The notes beneath the pieces were generated by a model, which was given only the letters and a program-made list of their open reading frames with translations, ran no database searches and had not been told where the DNA came from. Source: Daedaleopsis sinensis (taxonomy: Eukaryota; Basidiomycota; Agaricomycetes; Polyporales; Polyporaceae). From it: 64,000 nt of DNA. The DNA lies in the NCBI GenBank assembly GCA_033807695.1, contig CM066305.1, positions 3,348,001 through 3,412,000 of the forward strand. Reading direction: 5' to 3'. This document shows, piece after piece, positions 39,764 to 50,282 of this stretch; positions within the stretch are counted from its first letter, which is position 1; each line of letters begins with the position of its first letter. The translations under genes were made by a program, and so were the position numbers.

Positions 39764-40096
39764 ATGGCTTCTGAGGAGCAGAAACAGGCGGACGCGAAGA
39801 TCGTGGAAGAGAACGTCTCCACACCGCTCGAGGCGGTAGAGCTTGAGTGGGGGGAGACGGACGCATTCCGGTGTGGCAAGTGCAAGCAGGTGCACTTTTC
39901 ACCATATGCCTTCATCGAGGATAACGGGTTCTGAGTCCGGGTGTTGCAGCGGAAGTGCAGATATAGCCAACGGCAGACTCGCGGTGCTGATGAGCCGATG
40001 ACGGTATGTCCATTCACTCACCATCATGATGGTGTCTGCCTGCCATGGATGTTGATGCTGTTGTCCTCGCAGACCTATGTAACGTGCGTTTTTTAG
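39764..40096 (+). pseudogene. Solo TFIIS zinc-ribbon fragment, truncated
   Basis: Three short exons (39764-39889, 39950-40003, 40073-40096) read as the C-terminal third of elongation factor TFIIS (Dst1). They give MASEEQKQADAKIVEEN, then ETDAFRCGKCKQ, then RKCRYSQRQTRGADEPMT, then TYVTCVF and stop. The essential RS-A-DE-like acidic pair (ADE) and the first three zinc cysteines are present. The fourth cysteine and the WKF end are missing, because the frame terminates just after TYVTC. Upstream, around 39593-39760, there are degraded traces of the middle domain (RSL near 39590; PISPEF near 39690) but with stops. I infer a decayed duplicate of DST1 rather than a working gene. Confidence 0.72.
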
Positions 40097-40931
40097 CGTG
40101 CACTGCGGTTGCACACGGTACTCAACTGATCATTTTTACGCGGAACAGCTGTGATATATGCGAAAATACGTCTGTCTCCACCCTTCTCCAATCACTTGAA
40201 ATCCGTCTGACTTTCTCGTCTATGCTAGATGGAAGTTCTCGTGAATTCTCCACGTATGATCCCAGTGATAAGCCAGCGCTGCACTTGTCTCCCGTAACGA
40301 TTCCATCCTGCCATGTATTATCATGTTATCTTGCTGTGCTACACTCCGGGAACCGCTTCCGCACCCTCTGTGTACCGGCACCGTGTCGTGCTTCCCTGGT
40401 TTCCTGCATTCTCGCCCCTTGCCTGTACTCCCTTAAGCCCATGTACGTTTCCTCGCTCAGATCTTGTCACTATTCAAGTTGCTCTAGATGTGTGGGAAGT
40501 TGGCTGGTGAGTTGCTCCCGCATTTGGTAGGCGTGTCCGTAAGTTTGGTCTATGTCCGTTAAGTTGTCATCGTGACACACTTGTAAACACCTCGACAAGA
40601 GATGATTGAGGTGATCTGCCGCAATCGGTGTAGACACCAATGCCCGCACAGGCTGCACGTAAAGCAATGAGACAGGGATCAAAGCCGGGACAAATTGTTG
40701 CCCTCCTGAACTCGACATGAAACCTGGCATGTTGCAGTCCAAGCGTCAAGCCACACCAACTGTCGCCAAGGAGCCTGTGAGGGAGAGCCTTGCACCCAGT
40801 CGACGCGCTTCAGAGCTAGTATGTACTTCCTGTTACTAGCATATCAAAGATCGTAGAGGAGAGAACAGACGCGACGGCGAAGTAACCTCAGTGGCGAGTT
40901 AACCGAGTTTGGCGAAGCGTTCAGTACAGTC
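40097..40931. other. Spacer upstream of phosphatase copy 1
   Basis: No supported gene. From about 40,880 to 41,045 the sequence matches the promoter of phosphatase copy 2 (inverted, 54,582-54,740). The stretch between the dispersed repeat and that point is absent from the other locus. Confidence 0.45.
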
Positions 40932-40939
40932 TGACGTCA
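40932..40939. promoter_or_regulatory. CRE-like palindrome, phosphatase copy 1 promoter
   Basis: Perfect TGACGTCA 106 bp before the start codon. The same octamer lies 102 bp before the start of copy 2. It is the consensus site for CREB/ATF-type bZIP factors; binding here is inference. Confidence 0.5.
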
Positions 40940-41044
40940 TGGAAGGTGACCCGGCCCCTTAAAGAGCGTACGCGCGTAAGCTTAGTATCGATTGACTCAA
41001 TATTGACTCACTTCTCTACCACCACAGTTCCTCGTCGCCCCGAC

Positions 41045-42091
41045 ATGACCTCCGTCTCGGCAACATCCAAGCGAATATACCTCACCAGACATGCAGAGGC
41101 TGAGCACAAGTGAGTCCACAGGCGAGAGTTTTGGTTACACTGTGCTGAACACCCACTTCCCCAGTGTCACTGAGGACTGGACGAGTCAGTAGTCGCGCTT
41201 TATGATCTATCATGGTTCCAGGAACTTGAACTTGAAGCGCATAGCTAATCGTCCGCCGCAGTTCGCGACGCTCCCCTCACGTTCCGCGGCCGCCAGCAGG
41301 CCGTCGCGCTGAACCAGTCCACGAAGGACTCTATCCAAGCGTCCGCCGAGCTCCTCGTCACTAGCGGCCTCCGCCGCACGCTCTCGACCACCGTTATCGG
41401 CTACTCTGCGCTGCGCAAGCGTCTCGAGGCGAACGGGAAGCCCGTTGTCGTCCTCCCACAGCTGCAGGAGGTCAACGACCTCCCGTGCGACACTGGCTCG
41501 GTACGTCTCCCGTCCTCACTCTCCCCGCTGTCCCCGCATTCCCCATGCCCGAACACGGTGCCTACCGCCCCCACCGCCCCCAAGGGACCAAATACATACA
41601 TACAACAATCACCATCCCCTCGTCTGAGTCCTTGCTTCCATGTTCCCGCCGCCTCCGAGTCGACGGAACTGCCAGTGCGCCCTCGCTGACCCGCCCCCTT
41701 CCCCCAGTCGCGCGAAGACCTCGCGGCGGACCCCGAGTTCGCCGGGCTCGACTTCTCGACGCTCACCCCAGACTGGACGTCCAAGGCAGGCTTCTACGCG
41801 GCGTCGGAGCCCGCGATCCGCGAGCGCGCGCGCTGGGTCCGCCGCTGGCTGCGCGCGCGCGCCGAGCAGCGCATCGCCGTCGTCGCACACGGCGATCTCC
41901 TACGCTACCTCACCGCGGGCCGCAACAGGCACGAGCCGTGGGCGAACGTCGAGGTGCGCGAGTACACGTTCCCTGTGGACGACGCCGAGGACGAGGCGTG
42001 GCTCGTGCCCGTCAAGGCGGACCCGGAGGTCGCGCGGGAGGGCGAGCCGGAGCCAACGTCGTCGGAGGCTGCGGCTGCGGCTGCGTCGTGA
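41045..42091 (+). CDS. Histidine phosphatase (phosphoglycerate-mutase-like), copy 1
   Basis: Member of the histidine phosphatase superfamily, fungal PMU1-like type; substrate unknown. It starts MTSVSATSKRIYLTRHAEAE, giving the phospho-His motif T-R-H-A-E. Short exons then join to HNVTEDWTIRDAPLTFRGRQ, ELLVTSGLRRTLSTTVIGYS and VVLPQLQEVNDLPCDTGS. After an intron of about 200 nt come LDFSTLTPDWTSKAGFYAAS and the second histidine in RIAVVAHGDLLRYLTAGRNR. WANVEVREYTFPVDD follows, and an Ala-rich tail ends the protein. Intact. A second intact copy lies inverted at 53,503-54,581, with a fragment at 49,966-50,160. The two intact copies share promoter sequence. Confidence 0.88.
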
Positions 42092-42419
42092 GGAAGAGAC
42101 TAAAGGTTGGGGCCAGTTCCCCGAGGTACAGTGATACATTCATCGCACAAGAGGAGAGTCGACTGACTCAGACGTCCGAGGCGGGCTTCTACGCTGCAGA
42201 AGTCCAAACATACGGCGCACATCGTGCTCCGAGGGGTCGAATACATGCGATCGTACAATTAGAATTCCCGCGTAGAGCCACGTACATACAAAGACACAGA
42301 CGGAACAGAGATACACATCTAGACACTGAAAATAAGGTTCAGGCTCAGTGGTACTAGTACAGACGCAGGCTGGAGTGTAAACCGTGTGTCCTCCTCCAAC
42401 TGCCGGTTAACAATCCTAA

Positions 42420-44339
42420 TCAAATGTACAGACGCGGCATGGCGGGCACAGCCCTCCAGATGGGCTGCTTCCACTCCTCCCTGGCCATCTCCACCTGTCT
42501 GAGCATCTCCTCCACAATCGGGTGATGGTCGGGATCCTCCATCCACAGCTCGAGTCTCTCCGCGCGGTCCCGAGGGCTGAGGGGGACGCAGAGCACGAGC
42601 GGGTCGGTCGAGTCCCACTTTCTGACGGCCAGCGGCCCCCACTGCGCGCCGGGTGCGCGAGCCTGCGGGAACCGAAACACAAGCCCGAGTTCGCTCTCAG
42701 CCGCAGAGGAGCCCAGATGCGGTGGGTGGCGCGCAGAGCAGACGGAGCGCGCCCGGGAGTGCGGGAAGGGGGGTCGAGTCTTCTGGGCGGGGGTGCTCGT
42801 CGTGAGCAGAGCATCCTTGTCCATCATGCGCGGGTTCCAAGCTGAGTCCACAGAGCTGTTGTCTTCCGCCCTCGCGGAGAAGCCGACCAGTCTGTGGTTG
42901 GCCTGCGCGAGATCCAGCGTCGCAGTCGCCGGTCTAGGAATGAGAGCAATCGGGTCAGAGAGGCTCGGTAGCCTGGGTGCGACGTCGTCGGCGTCGGGCG
43001 CAGTGCTGGCGTCGTTGACGGACCGGAGGGAGGCACTAGAGGTGGACACCGACCATGCCGAGCGCGGGGCAGAGGCTGCGAAGGCGTATTCGGACGCAGC
43101 TCTAGCGGAGTGCCCTTTCCCGCCGGCTCCTTTCGACTTGAATTTACTTAGGCTTCCGGAGCTCGTGAAGGGCCGTGCGAGCCCGGGAGGGTTGTCGTTC
43201 TGCCTGAGGGAAGACTCGGAATCAGAATCGGGGAACGCAAGCTGGATGCCGTTCTCTGCGTAGATAGCCTGTCGTCGGGTAGCGAAGCGTCGCTCGCGGG
43301 CCGATGAGAGGTTGAGGGAGGCGAAGCTACCCTCTGTCGCGCGCCGGTTGATCGAACGACTGCTGTGGCTGACGAGAGGATGGGCAGTAGAAGTACCCCG
43401 TTCCTCGGAGTTTATGGAGTATGTCGATAGGGATGAGTCTTGAAGATTGTTCGAGTCGATGCTGTCGGAAACCTGCATAGCACTAGGGAAAGGATGAGAA
43501 CTTGAGGCGACTTCCCCATGGTGGGTATACAATGGTTCAGGAAGCTCGAGATCACCAGGGGCTGAACAGGTCTTCGGCACGTCGATGTGTCGCATACAGT
43601 CATCTTGCTCAAGGCCCCCATCGAGGCTTGCAGAGGCTGATGATCCATATGGATCGTATTCGTCCTCGGTTGGAAAGTAATCGAGATGGCCAGATGTATC
43701 CAGCATTGGCCCGGAATCGCAGCCCGATGAGTTATGTTTATATTTGTAATTGGTAGAGTGTTCGTGAACGAGCGTGAACGAGGCGCACGTAGTCTGTGGA
43801 GATGGAACATAGAATTGCGCCGGACTGCTCGCTTGAGGGCAGAAGGATTCAGACATAGCTTCTGTCACGAAATCCTCCATGGCGGTGCGTTTCGTTTCGT
43901 GTCTTTCCTCCATGTCAAACTCGGGAGAGTAGGGATCCTGCGGGTATAGCACGACATATGCAAGTGTGTTTGATGGGTTCAGCAGGCGACGTACCGTTCC
44001 CGTTTCATACAAGTCCGTGCTCTGGACCGAGTAGTCGCTCTTGCTCGAGAACGCATTCTCTCTGGGCTTCCACCGCGACTGGCGGCGTGAGTATCCGCTG
44101 GCCGGCTCGGGTATGTGTACTTTTTTCAGGCTGTCGACCAGATGGAAGCGGTGGGGCTCTGGGGACTTTTCAATCGCCTTGGTTCGCATGGTCTTGGCCC
44201 GGCGGCGAGCTTCGTAGTCCGTATATGATGCAGTTGAGTAGACACTGCTGCAAGGATCAACAGATTCGGCAGAAGGGAGGATACCGAGGCCATCCACGCA
44301 GGACGCGAGAGGAGAATGGGCCATCCCGCCGAGTGCCAT
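42420..44339 (-). CDS. Hypothetical 639-aa Ser-rich protein, single exon
   Basis: Uninterrupted frame from the ATG at 44339 (MALGGMAHSPLASCVDGLGI) to 42420. The long frame opens upstream at TTG, so I prefer this ATG. Much of the protein is low-complexity and Ser/Asp-rich (SSVYSTASYTDYEARRRAKT; SGSLSKFKSKGAGGKGHSAR), which suggests an unstructured, perhaps phosphorylated protein. The C-terminal 110 residues are more ordered: LVFRFPQARAPGAQWGPLAV, VLCVPLSPRDRAERLELWME, HPIVEEMLRQVEMAREEWKQ. There is no signal peptide or membrane span and I recognise no domain. It is intron-free, unlike almost every neighbour. Convergent with phosphatase copy 1. Confidence 0.75.
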   Translation of the reverse strand: MALGGMAHSPLASCVDGLGILPSAESVDPCSSVYSTASYTDYEARRRAKTMRTKAIEKSPEPHRFHLVDSLKKVHIPEPASGYSRRQSRWKPRENAFSSKSDYSVQSTDLYETGTVRRLLNPSNTLAYVVLYPQDPYSPEFDMEERHETKRTAMEDFVTEAMSESFCPQASSPAQFYVPSPQTTCASFTLVHEHSTNYKYKHNSSGCDSGPMLDTSGHLDYFPTEDEYDPYGSSASASLDGGLEQDDCMRHIDVPKTCSAPGDLELPEPLYTHHGEVASSSHPFPSAMQVSDSIDSNNLQDSSLSTYSINSEERGTSTAHPLVSHSSRSINRRATEGSFASLNLSSARERRFATRRQAIYAENGIQLAFPDSDSESSLRQNDNPPGLARPFTSSGSLSKFKSKGAGGKGHSARAASEYAFAASAPRSAWSVSTSSASLRSVNDASTAPDADDVAPRLPSLSDPIALIPRPATATLDLAQANHRLVGFSARAEDNSSVDSAWNPRMMDKDALLTTSTPAQKTRPPFPHSRARSVCSARHPPHLGSSAAESELGLVFRFPQARAPGAQWGPLAVRKWDSTDPLVLCVPLSPRDRAERLELWMEDPDHHPIVEEMLRQVEMAREEWKQPIWRAVPAMPRLYI

Positions 44340-44672
44340 GTTCGAGTTCAAGAGAAATGGTAAAAGTCTCCCAGAGAGCGAGTACTAGAGAGGTTCAGAA
44401 CAGCCGTAGTAGTGCCAGACTAGTGCAGACAACTTGTATCTGTCGATGGTTAAGACGAACGTCACAGCGACCCGCTCCTTCCGTCACAGTGAAGGATGGC
44501 CTCGTGGCAGCCAATATTAATCCCCTTGCAGCTCCACTTCGTGACCGCGGTCGACCACCGCGGACACCCAGACGACAGCACAACAGACGTCTGAACACAT
44601 GTGCTATATACTGTCCGAAGACAGGATCATACATGTATATCGAGAATGAAAGAGTGAATTCATGTTCTCGAA

Positions 44673-45070
44673 TTATTTGGAAATCACTCCCTCTGCACCA
44701 GATCTCAGGGATGTCAAGAGATCTTGAAGCCTCTTCCGGAGTTTGGACACGAGCTCATCCTCGTCGGAGGATGGAGCGGGCTGCGGAAGGAGAGTAAATC
44801 ACATCTAGTTCTTGAAGCATCTGCTTAAGGCATACCAGCTGGTCCAAGAGGTACTGTGACAAGGAATCGTCAATATCGCTGGCTTCGAATACGACTGTGA
44901 TCGGCATATCAGCGTACCTCTGCTTCGTCGATAGTCTAAGGATGCACCTGTTCAGACAACTTGAGACTAAAAGCAAACACACACAGAAATCTTACAAGAA
45001 CGATGGGGCCTCTGTATGGTCTGAGAAGTTAGCTCATTATTCTAAGGCAACAGATAATTCACCTGTTCAT
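44673..45070 (-). CDS. Small acidic hypothetical protein, four exons
   Basis: The minus strand from the ATG at 45070 gives MNRPYRGPIVL across intron 1, then RYADMPITVVFEASDIDDSL and SQYLLDQL. After a clear GTATGC..CCGCAG intron come PAPSSDEDELVSKLRKRLQD and LLTSLRSGAEGVISK, stop at 44673. The total is about 73 aa. The last two exons are convincing (helical, acidic, in-frame splice). The first two are less so: an alternative splice joins FVVEVKQSHQHPEVKHYEQ upstream, but no ATG opens that frame. No family recognised; the helical C-terminus could be a complex-binding segment. Divergent from MED10. Confidence 0.5.
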
Positions 45071-45454
45071 AGTGTTTGACTTCAGGGTGTTGGTGTGATT
45101 GCTTCACTTCGACGACAAAGTCGGACCGCAGATTTGCTCACAATGATAATCGACACGAATACTTGGGAGTGAGTGGGACTGAGACAGACTCGGACCGCTG
45201 AGTATCACGATCTGAATTGGATCAGAGTGTTGCGAGTAACAGCGGTGGTGGGGTGCAGTGGTTCAAAATCGTCTGGGTACGAGACCAGATCAGTGCTCGC
45301 GCTCGCTAGCTACTTACGTCACGTGTGGTGGCTTCTCATCGCGGGGGGCGCCTGTGAACCTCTGTTCTCTTGTTGTTTTCTACTGTACTTAAGCGTCTTC
45401 TCCTCCAGTTCTCACACCCAGTGCCTTTAATAACGACCGCAGCGTCTCTCAGAG

Positions 45455-46284
45455 ATGGCCCGCAACAACATGTCCACACCCACGCCAGTCCCCAACCCTC
45501 CCGCTGCCCCAGACAGCCCGCGCGAAAGCGAGTCGCCACCCCCACCCGGCCTCCAGGGAGACCTCGAGATGGAGCTCCTCACTCTCGCAACATCGCTCTA
45601 CAACCTCGGGACGACCGTTGTGGGCGATTTGACTAAAGAGAAGGACAAGCCGGGAGGGGTGGCGGGAAAGCCAGTTGGCATCCGAGTGTGAGTGGTCGTC
45701 TCGTCGTTAGAAGTCAGCTGGGACCGAACAGCGTGCACATCTGTAAGGGTCGTGTCTAAAGGTACGAGTTCGCGACATGAGCACATCTGGCTCTGGATGC
45801 ATGGATGCACGGCGTTCAAAGCATGCCGTCACGGTTATGCGGGCGGGACGCATTCCTTGTGCTGACAGTGGCTGTATTTCACACATAGCAACGAAGTCAT
45901 CTATCACCTCTCTCAGCTGGAGAGCATGTCTGAGTCTATCGACACCATGGTCCCCATGCAAGTCCTAGTTGACATCGACAACTCTCGGAACCCCATGCAG
46001 CTCACGAAAGATCGGCTCGAGCGAGCGGCGACCGAGAACCAGTTCATGAACGGCAAGATACATGCCATTGACGTAAGTGCGGTATTCACTGGCCCTGACA
46101 ACGACGTGACTGACAGAGAGCCGCATAGTCGTATCGCAAATTGCTGGACGAGGCATTGGTGCAGAACTTCCCCGAGATAGGGGAGCACCTCATGGAGTCG
46201 TCGCTGCTAACCGCGACGCAGCCGTCCGTGAAAGTCGAGGAGGACCCAGCAGGACCCAGCAACGGACGGCCGAATGGGGTTTGA
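45455..46284 (+). CDS. MED10: Mediator complex subunit 10
   Basis: Middle-module subunit (yeast Nut2) of Mediator, which links activators to RNA polymerase II. Three exons, 45455-45687, 45889-46072 and 46129-46284, sum to 573 nt (190 aa). A Pro-rich start is followed by GDLEMELLTLATSLYNLGTT, then NEVIYHLSQLESM, TMVPMQVLVDIDNSRNPMQL, TKDRLERAATENQFMNGKIH and, across the last intron, AIDSYRKLLDEALVQNFPEI. The P-x-x-V-L-x-x-I-D-x-x-x-N-P block is the Med10 signature. The alternative start five codons in (MSTPTP) is possible. Confidence 0.93.
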
Positions 46285-47016
46285 TCCTCGGGGATGCGCC
46301 CTCCGACGTTGCTAATGTGCGTTTCCAGCGCACGTCAGACCGCCAGCACCCTACAACCGCGCCCATGCTGATGTCCTTGGAGACGTGAAGCACGAGATCT
46401 CTGACGGCCGAGGTACTCGACGGTTGGTGTGAGCGTATCGTCTCCGAGAGCAGGCGAGACAAGCCGGGATCATATGGTAACCGTGGCTATATGACATCGA
46501 GGATCCTGTCGTATGCTGTCGCATTGGATGGGACTCGGACAGCACAAGTCGGAGAGCTACTAGGGTGTCTGTAGACGGTACTACTACTTAGCCATTAATC
46601 TACATTAATGCGCCGAGTGCGGGAGAATAGAAAGGTCTAGAAAAGATTAGCAGATACGATTATCATTCGCGGGTGGCTGTATTAGGGGCGGATGAGTGGG
46701 TACATGACCGGAGGCCGACCGGGACTCGGGAACGGCAGGGGACGGCGCCAACTCCGATAGCGAGCATCGTTTACTTGTCCTCGTCTTGTGTTCCGACCTC
46801 CATCTCGTCCGCAACCATCACCCAGCAAACGCCTCCCTTGGACCCCCCGGGTTCTCTCGTCGCCTCGTCTGACTCTCCTTCTCAACTCATCTCACGACTT
46901 GAAGTTGCCCCCTGAACGACGCTATTGCCAACATTAATTCCGCTCTTTGCCGTGGCTTTTTACGTGCCCAATCCTCCCGCGTAACTCTCCATTCTCCCGG
47001 TTAGGTGCGATTGTCC
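46285..47016. other. MED10-RIC8 spacer
   Basis: About 730 bp with no supported gene. The last 60 bp match the sequence before the RIC8 remnant at 53190-53240, so part of the RIC8 promoter was copied there. Confidence 0.45.
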
Positions 47017-49533
47017 ATGTCCAAGTATCTCGACGCGTATACCTCTCTCTCCGCGGCCTCTCCTCGTTCCGAGGTCGCCCAGGTCCTCCAGTCGATCACC
47101 GATGGTACGCTCCTCGCGCCATAGGCCTACTAGTAACTACGGGGTTCCTCACCCGCGTTCTTATAGCTCCTCCTCTCACGATTGATGATGCAAAACGCCG
47201 AGAGCTGATCCAGACGATTCTTGACGATCTCGCAAAGCCCAATGCACACGGAGGCAAGAAGAGCAGATTGACGGCCAAGGGTGCGTCTCGCTTAAGTCCA
47301 GTCTCTTCTGCGACGCGATCCAACCCTTGGGACGCTCGATATAGATGCTGCGTCGGCTCTCCAAGCAGTCAAGTCCTTGGGCAAGAACCCCGCCGGGTCC
47401 GAATGTATCGCGACTCCCGCCAACTTATCTGCTCTGCTCTCACTATACCAGACCCACAAGGACGTTCCAGACGCGTCCAACGAAGCCCTCCGGTGTATCG
47501 CCAACGCTATGCTCCTCATTGACCACGCTCGTGCTACGTTTGTTGATAAACAGGTCGGCGGAAGTGACTTCGCTGTAGAATTGCTCGAGGTGCGTCTGAG
47601 TGGTCCCTATATATGGCGCCGTTCAATCCTTATCCTGATGTTCAATCCTTATCCTGATGCTTCCCAATTCCCAGAAAACGACTGCCCCCGAGCGTGTATT
47701 CCTGGCCTCGCGCATCCTATTTCTCTCTACTGTCTCCATAATCCAGGCAGGCACCCTGATCAAGTCTATGGTCGAGGGCAAATCGCCCAATATCACCGAG
47801 GTGATCGGAATCAAGCTCGACTTCTTGTCAAGAGCCGTTCTCGCGGGCACGAAATTTGCGCGCGAAGCCATGACCGATCTATTGAAATTCACGTTTAATC
47901 TACTGTTACACTATCCGAAGGTCTGTCACGACATCCATCAACGTCATGTTGGATGAACTGATATGTTTTCTAGCTTGTTAACGACTCTAATTCTGAGGAT
48001 ACGAAAGTAATGGGCGATTGCTGGAGTGACCGCTTGGACGGGTGAGTTCCTTTGACATGTTCCCTACTACCCTGGACATGAGAGGACGGTTCTCTGCTTG
48101 GTCAAAGTTTCAGCCTCGGTAGAGCGAAACCCCAAGCAAAGAACCGTCCTCCAACGTCTGGTAACCTCTCGACGCATATACGCGGGTGAACAGGATGTCT
48201 CTGGCGCTTGGTACGAAGAGGCAGCTCATACTGGCTTAATTCGACCTCGGACTCCCTCGGCGAGCGGTTTGATGTAGGCACTCTGAGCATACCACCACCT
48301 GGTTATACAAATTACACCAGACGTATAGACATGGTTTTCTGCTTGGACTCCGATTCGGCTCTGTCCTATACGGCTGGTGACGAGACGACATGTTCCCCAC
48401 GAGTGTACGCATATACTGACGTCTGACTCTATATAGGATCCTCGGCCCTCTCCTCCGCACGTTTAACACTCTTCCTCCGTCCTTCCCCGCGCCTTTGACG
48501 TCGCCGATGACCCATGTCATACACGCTCTGATTACGATCCCGGTCTCGCCCTCCCTGCGAAGTGTCTGGCTTCCACCTGCTCGCACATCCCCGGTCAACA
48601 CCCCTAAACCGGCGAACCCATCTGAAACGTCGAGCAAGGCTTCGCGATCATCTAGCAGTGGGAGTAGCAGTCGCGCCGGCTCCCCAACCACCGGTCCTGC
48701 GAAGGACCCTAAGCCTGGCGCGTTTGATCGCGCCTGGTCTGCTCTCTCCGCCGGACGCCGATCGCTCTCACGCTCATCCTCGCCGCAACCTTCTGGCCCG
48801 CCTGTGGACGTGCTTCTGCGTGCTTACGATACACTTGACCTCTCGCTCGGCCACTACATGCCCGAGACGGTCGATCCGGATGACTCCAGCGTACGTACGA
48901 AGTGCACGAGGGAGACCGACCAGCCGCTCGACGACATCATGACCCCGCTCGTCGTGCTCATCACGAAGCTATGCATCGCAGACGAAAGCTCGCGGAGGCG
49001 CATGCGCCAGTGGATCCTGCCGGACGATCTGGACAGGACTAACCCCCTTGAAGGCAGGGCGGACCTGCTGGGAAGGCTCCTGCGCCTGCTCGCGAGCGTA
49101 CATCACCAGAAGCTGAAGAACGCGGTGGGCGAGATGCTGTACGCGGTGTGCGATTCTGATGGTACGTTTCCTCTCGCGCGTTGCCGGCCGTTGCTGACGA
49201 ACGATGCTCCCCGCAGGGAGCATTCTCGCTTCGTACGTCGGCTACGGAAACGTCGCCGGCTTCCTCTTTAACAAGGGCATCATGAGCGCCCCTCCGCCGC
49301 CTGCTGGCTCGTCCAGTGCGTCTCCCCCTACGACGACGAACAGCGGTGTGCCGATAAACCCCATCACGGGTGTTGCTGAGCGACCTGCACCCCCCATCGA
49401 GATGTCCGATGAGGAGAAGGAACGCGAGGCCGAGAAGCTGTTCGTGCTCTTCGATCGGCTCGAGCGGAGCGGAGCGATCCCGAAGGAGTCCAACCCGATC
49501 CGCCAGGCTGTCCAGCAAGGCAGGCTTGGTTGA
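47017..49533 (+). CDS. RIC8: Synembryn/Ric8, G-alpha exchange factor and chaperone
   Basis: Armadillo-type guanine nucleotide exchange factor and folding chaperone for heterotrimeric G-alpha subunits, cytosolic. The start is MSKYLDAYTSLSAASPRSEV, then PPLTIDDAKRRELIQTILDD. Exons continue DASAALQAVKSLGKNPAGSE, EALRCIANAMLLIDHARATF, KTTAPERVFLASRILFLSTV, IGIKLDFLSRAVLAGTKFAR and LLKFTFNLLLHYPKLVND. After a 394-nt intron (48043-48436) come ILGPLLRTFNTLPPSFPAPL, a Ser-rich linker, DVLLRAYDTLDLSLGHYMPE and PLVVLITKLCIADESSRRRM. The last exon gives YVGYGNVAGFLFNKGIMSAP and ERLERSGAIPKESNPIRQ-type sequence. The NEALRC..N, RILFL and Y-GYGNAAG-type blocks are typical of Ric8. A fragment of its 5' end recurs at 53,190. 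Confidence 0.92.
47622..47660 (+). repeat. 19-bp tandem duplication in a RIC8 intron
   Basis: TTCAATCCTTATCCTGATG occurs twice in direct succession, within the intron 47591-47674. Confidence 0.9.
48082..48151. repeat. 20-bp inverted repeat in the long RIC8 intron
   Basis: Arms at 48082-48101 and 48132-48151 pair at 19 of 20 positions around a 30-nt loop. The intron is 394 nt, several times the usual length here, so the hairpin may mark an inserted element. Confidence 0.85.
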
Positions 49534-49965
49534 GCGTATGGGATCGCGGACGAAGTCAGATCATGCAACGCGCGGAGGATGGAGAATTGGTAAGTAAATA
49601 TATCGGAGGCGTCGATGCTGACCGCCCCGTCTCGGTTCCCCGTGACTCTCACAGTAATTATTGTAGCCAGTGTGCACGCTGGCCTTATACCTTGGTAACT
49701 CAGTAGTTCAGTACGCCCTCATATCCCCTATAGTCTTTGTCTCTGTACATATTTCTTGGCCCGTACGCACCTCCATATCTGTTTTGGACTCTGCATCTGC
49801 ATCTGCACCCTGCACAACGTCCCCGCCTCCCCGTAGTATGATTAGTATTATCCTCTAAATGTAATGCTCTGCTCAGTACTCTGTGTTTCTTGTCTCTTGT
49901 GCAATGAATGTATCCCTCACCCTCGGGGCACTTGTCCCCATCCTCTCTTTTCTCGGGCTCCGACT

Positions 49966-50160
49966 TCACGAGCACGCCTCGACGCCCTCGGCGTTCGTGG
50001 CGTCGTCCGCAGCGAACGTGTACTCGCGCACCTCGACGTTCGCCCACGGCTCGTGCGTATTGCGGACCGCGGTGAGGTAGCACAGGCAGTCGCCGTGCAC
50101 TGCGACGACGGATTTCCCATTCGCCTCGAGACACTTGCGGCGCAGCCCCGGGCCGCGCTG
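49966..50160 (-). pseudogene. Phosphatase remnant with internal deletion
   Basis: The minus strand reads RKCLEANGKSVVAVHGDCLC, continuing YLTAVRNTHEPWANVEVREY and TFAADDATNAEG. This joins the KRLEANGK segment of the phosphatase directly to its second-histidine segment, so the whole middle is missing. A GTCGTC motif lies at both sides of the missing part in the intact gene, and the 3' flank down to about 49,700 resembles that of copy 2. TFAADD matches copy 2 better than copy 1 (TFPVDD). Not functional: the first histidine motif is gone. Confidence 0.85.
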
Positions 50161-50243
50161 GTGACGAAGCGCCCAATTGACACGCGACGAAGAACGTTTA
50201 ACCACGATCATCAAGTTCTTCTCCGTCTCCGTCTCCTCCTCTT

Positions 50244-50278
50244 CCACCACCACCACCACCACCACCACCACCACCACT
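50244..50278 (+). repeat. (CCA/CAC)n microsatellite before FunK1 copy C
   Basis: About ten CCA units just before the start codon at 50283, matching the tract before copy B but shorter. The shared sequence of the two FunK1 loci is clear from this tract onward. Confidence 0.85.
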
Positions 50279-50282
50279 CGCC

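Noticed and set aside
41485..42357. 290-codon plus-strand frame through the phosphatase gene
   Set aside because: Out of frame with the histidine motifs and extremely Arg-rich; a GC shadow. The mirror frame occurs in copy 2 for the same reason.
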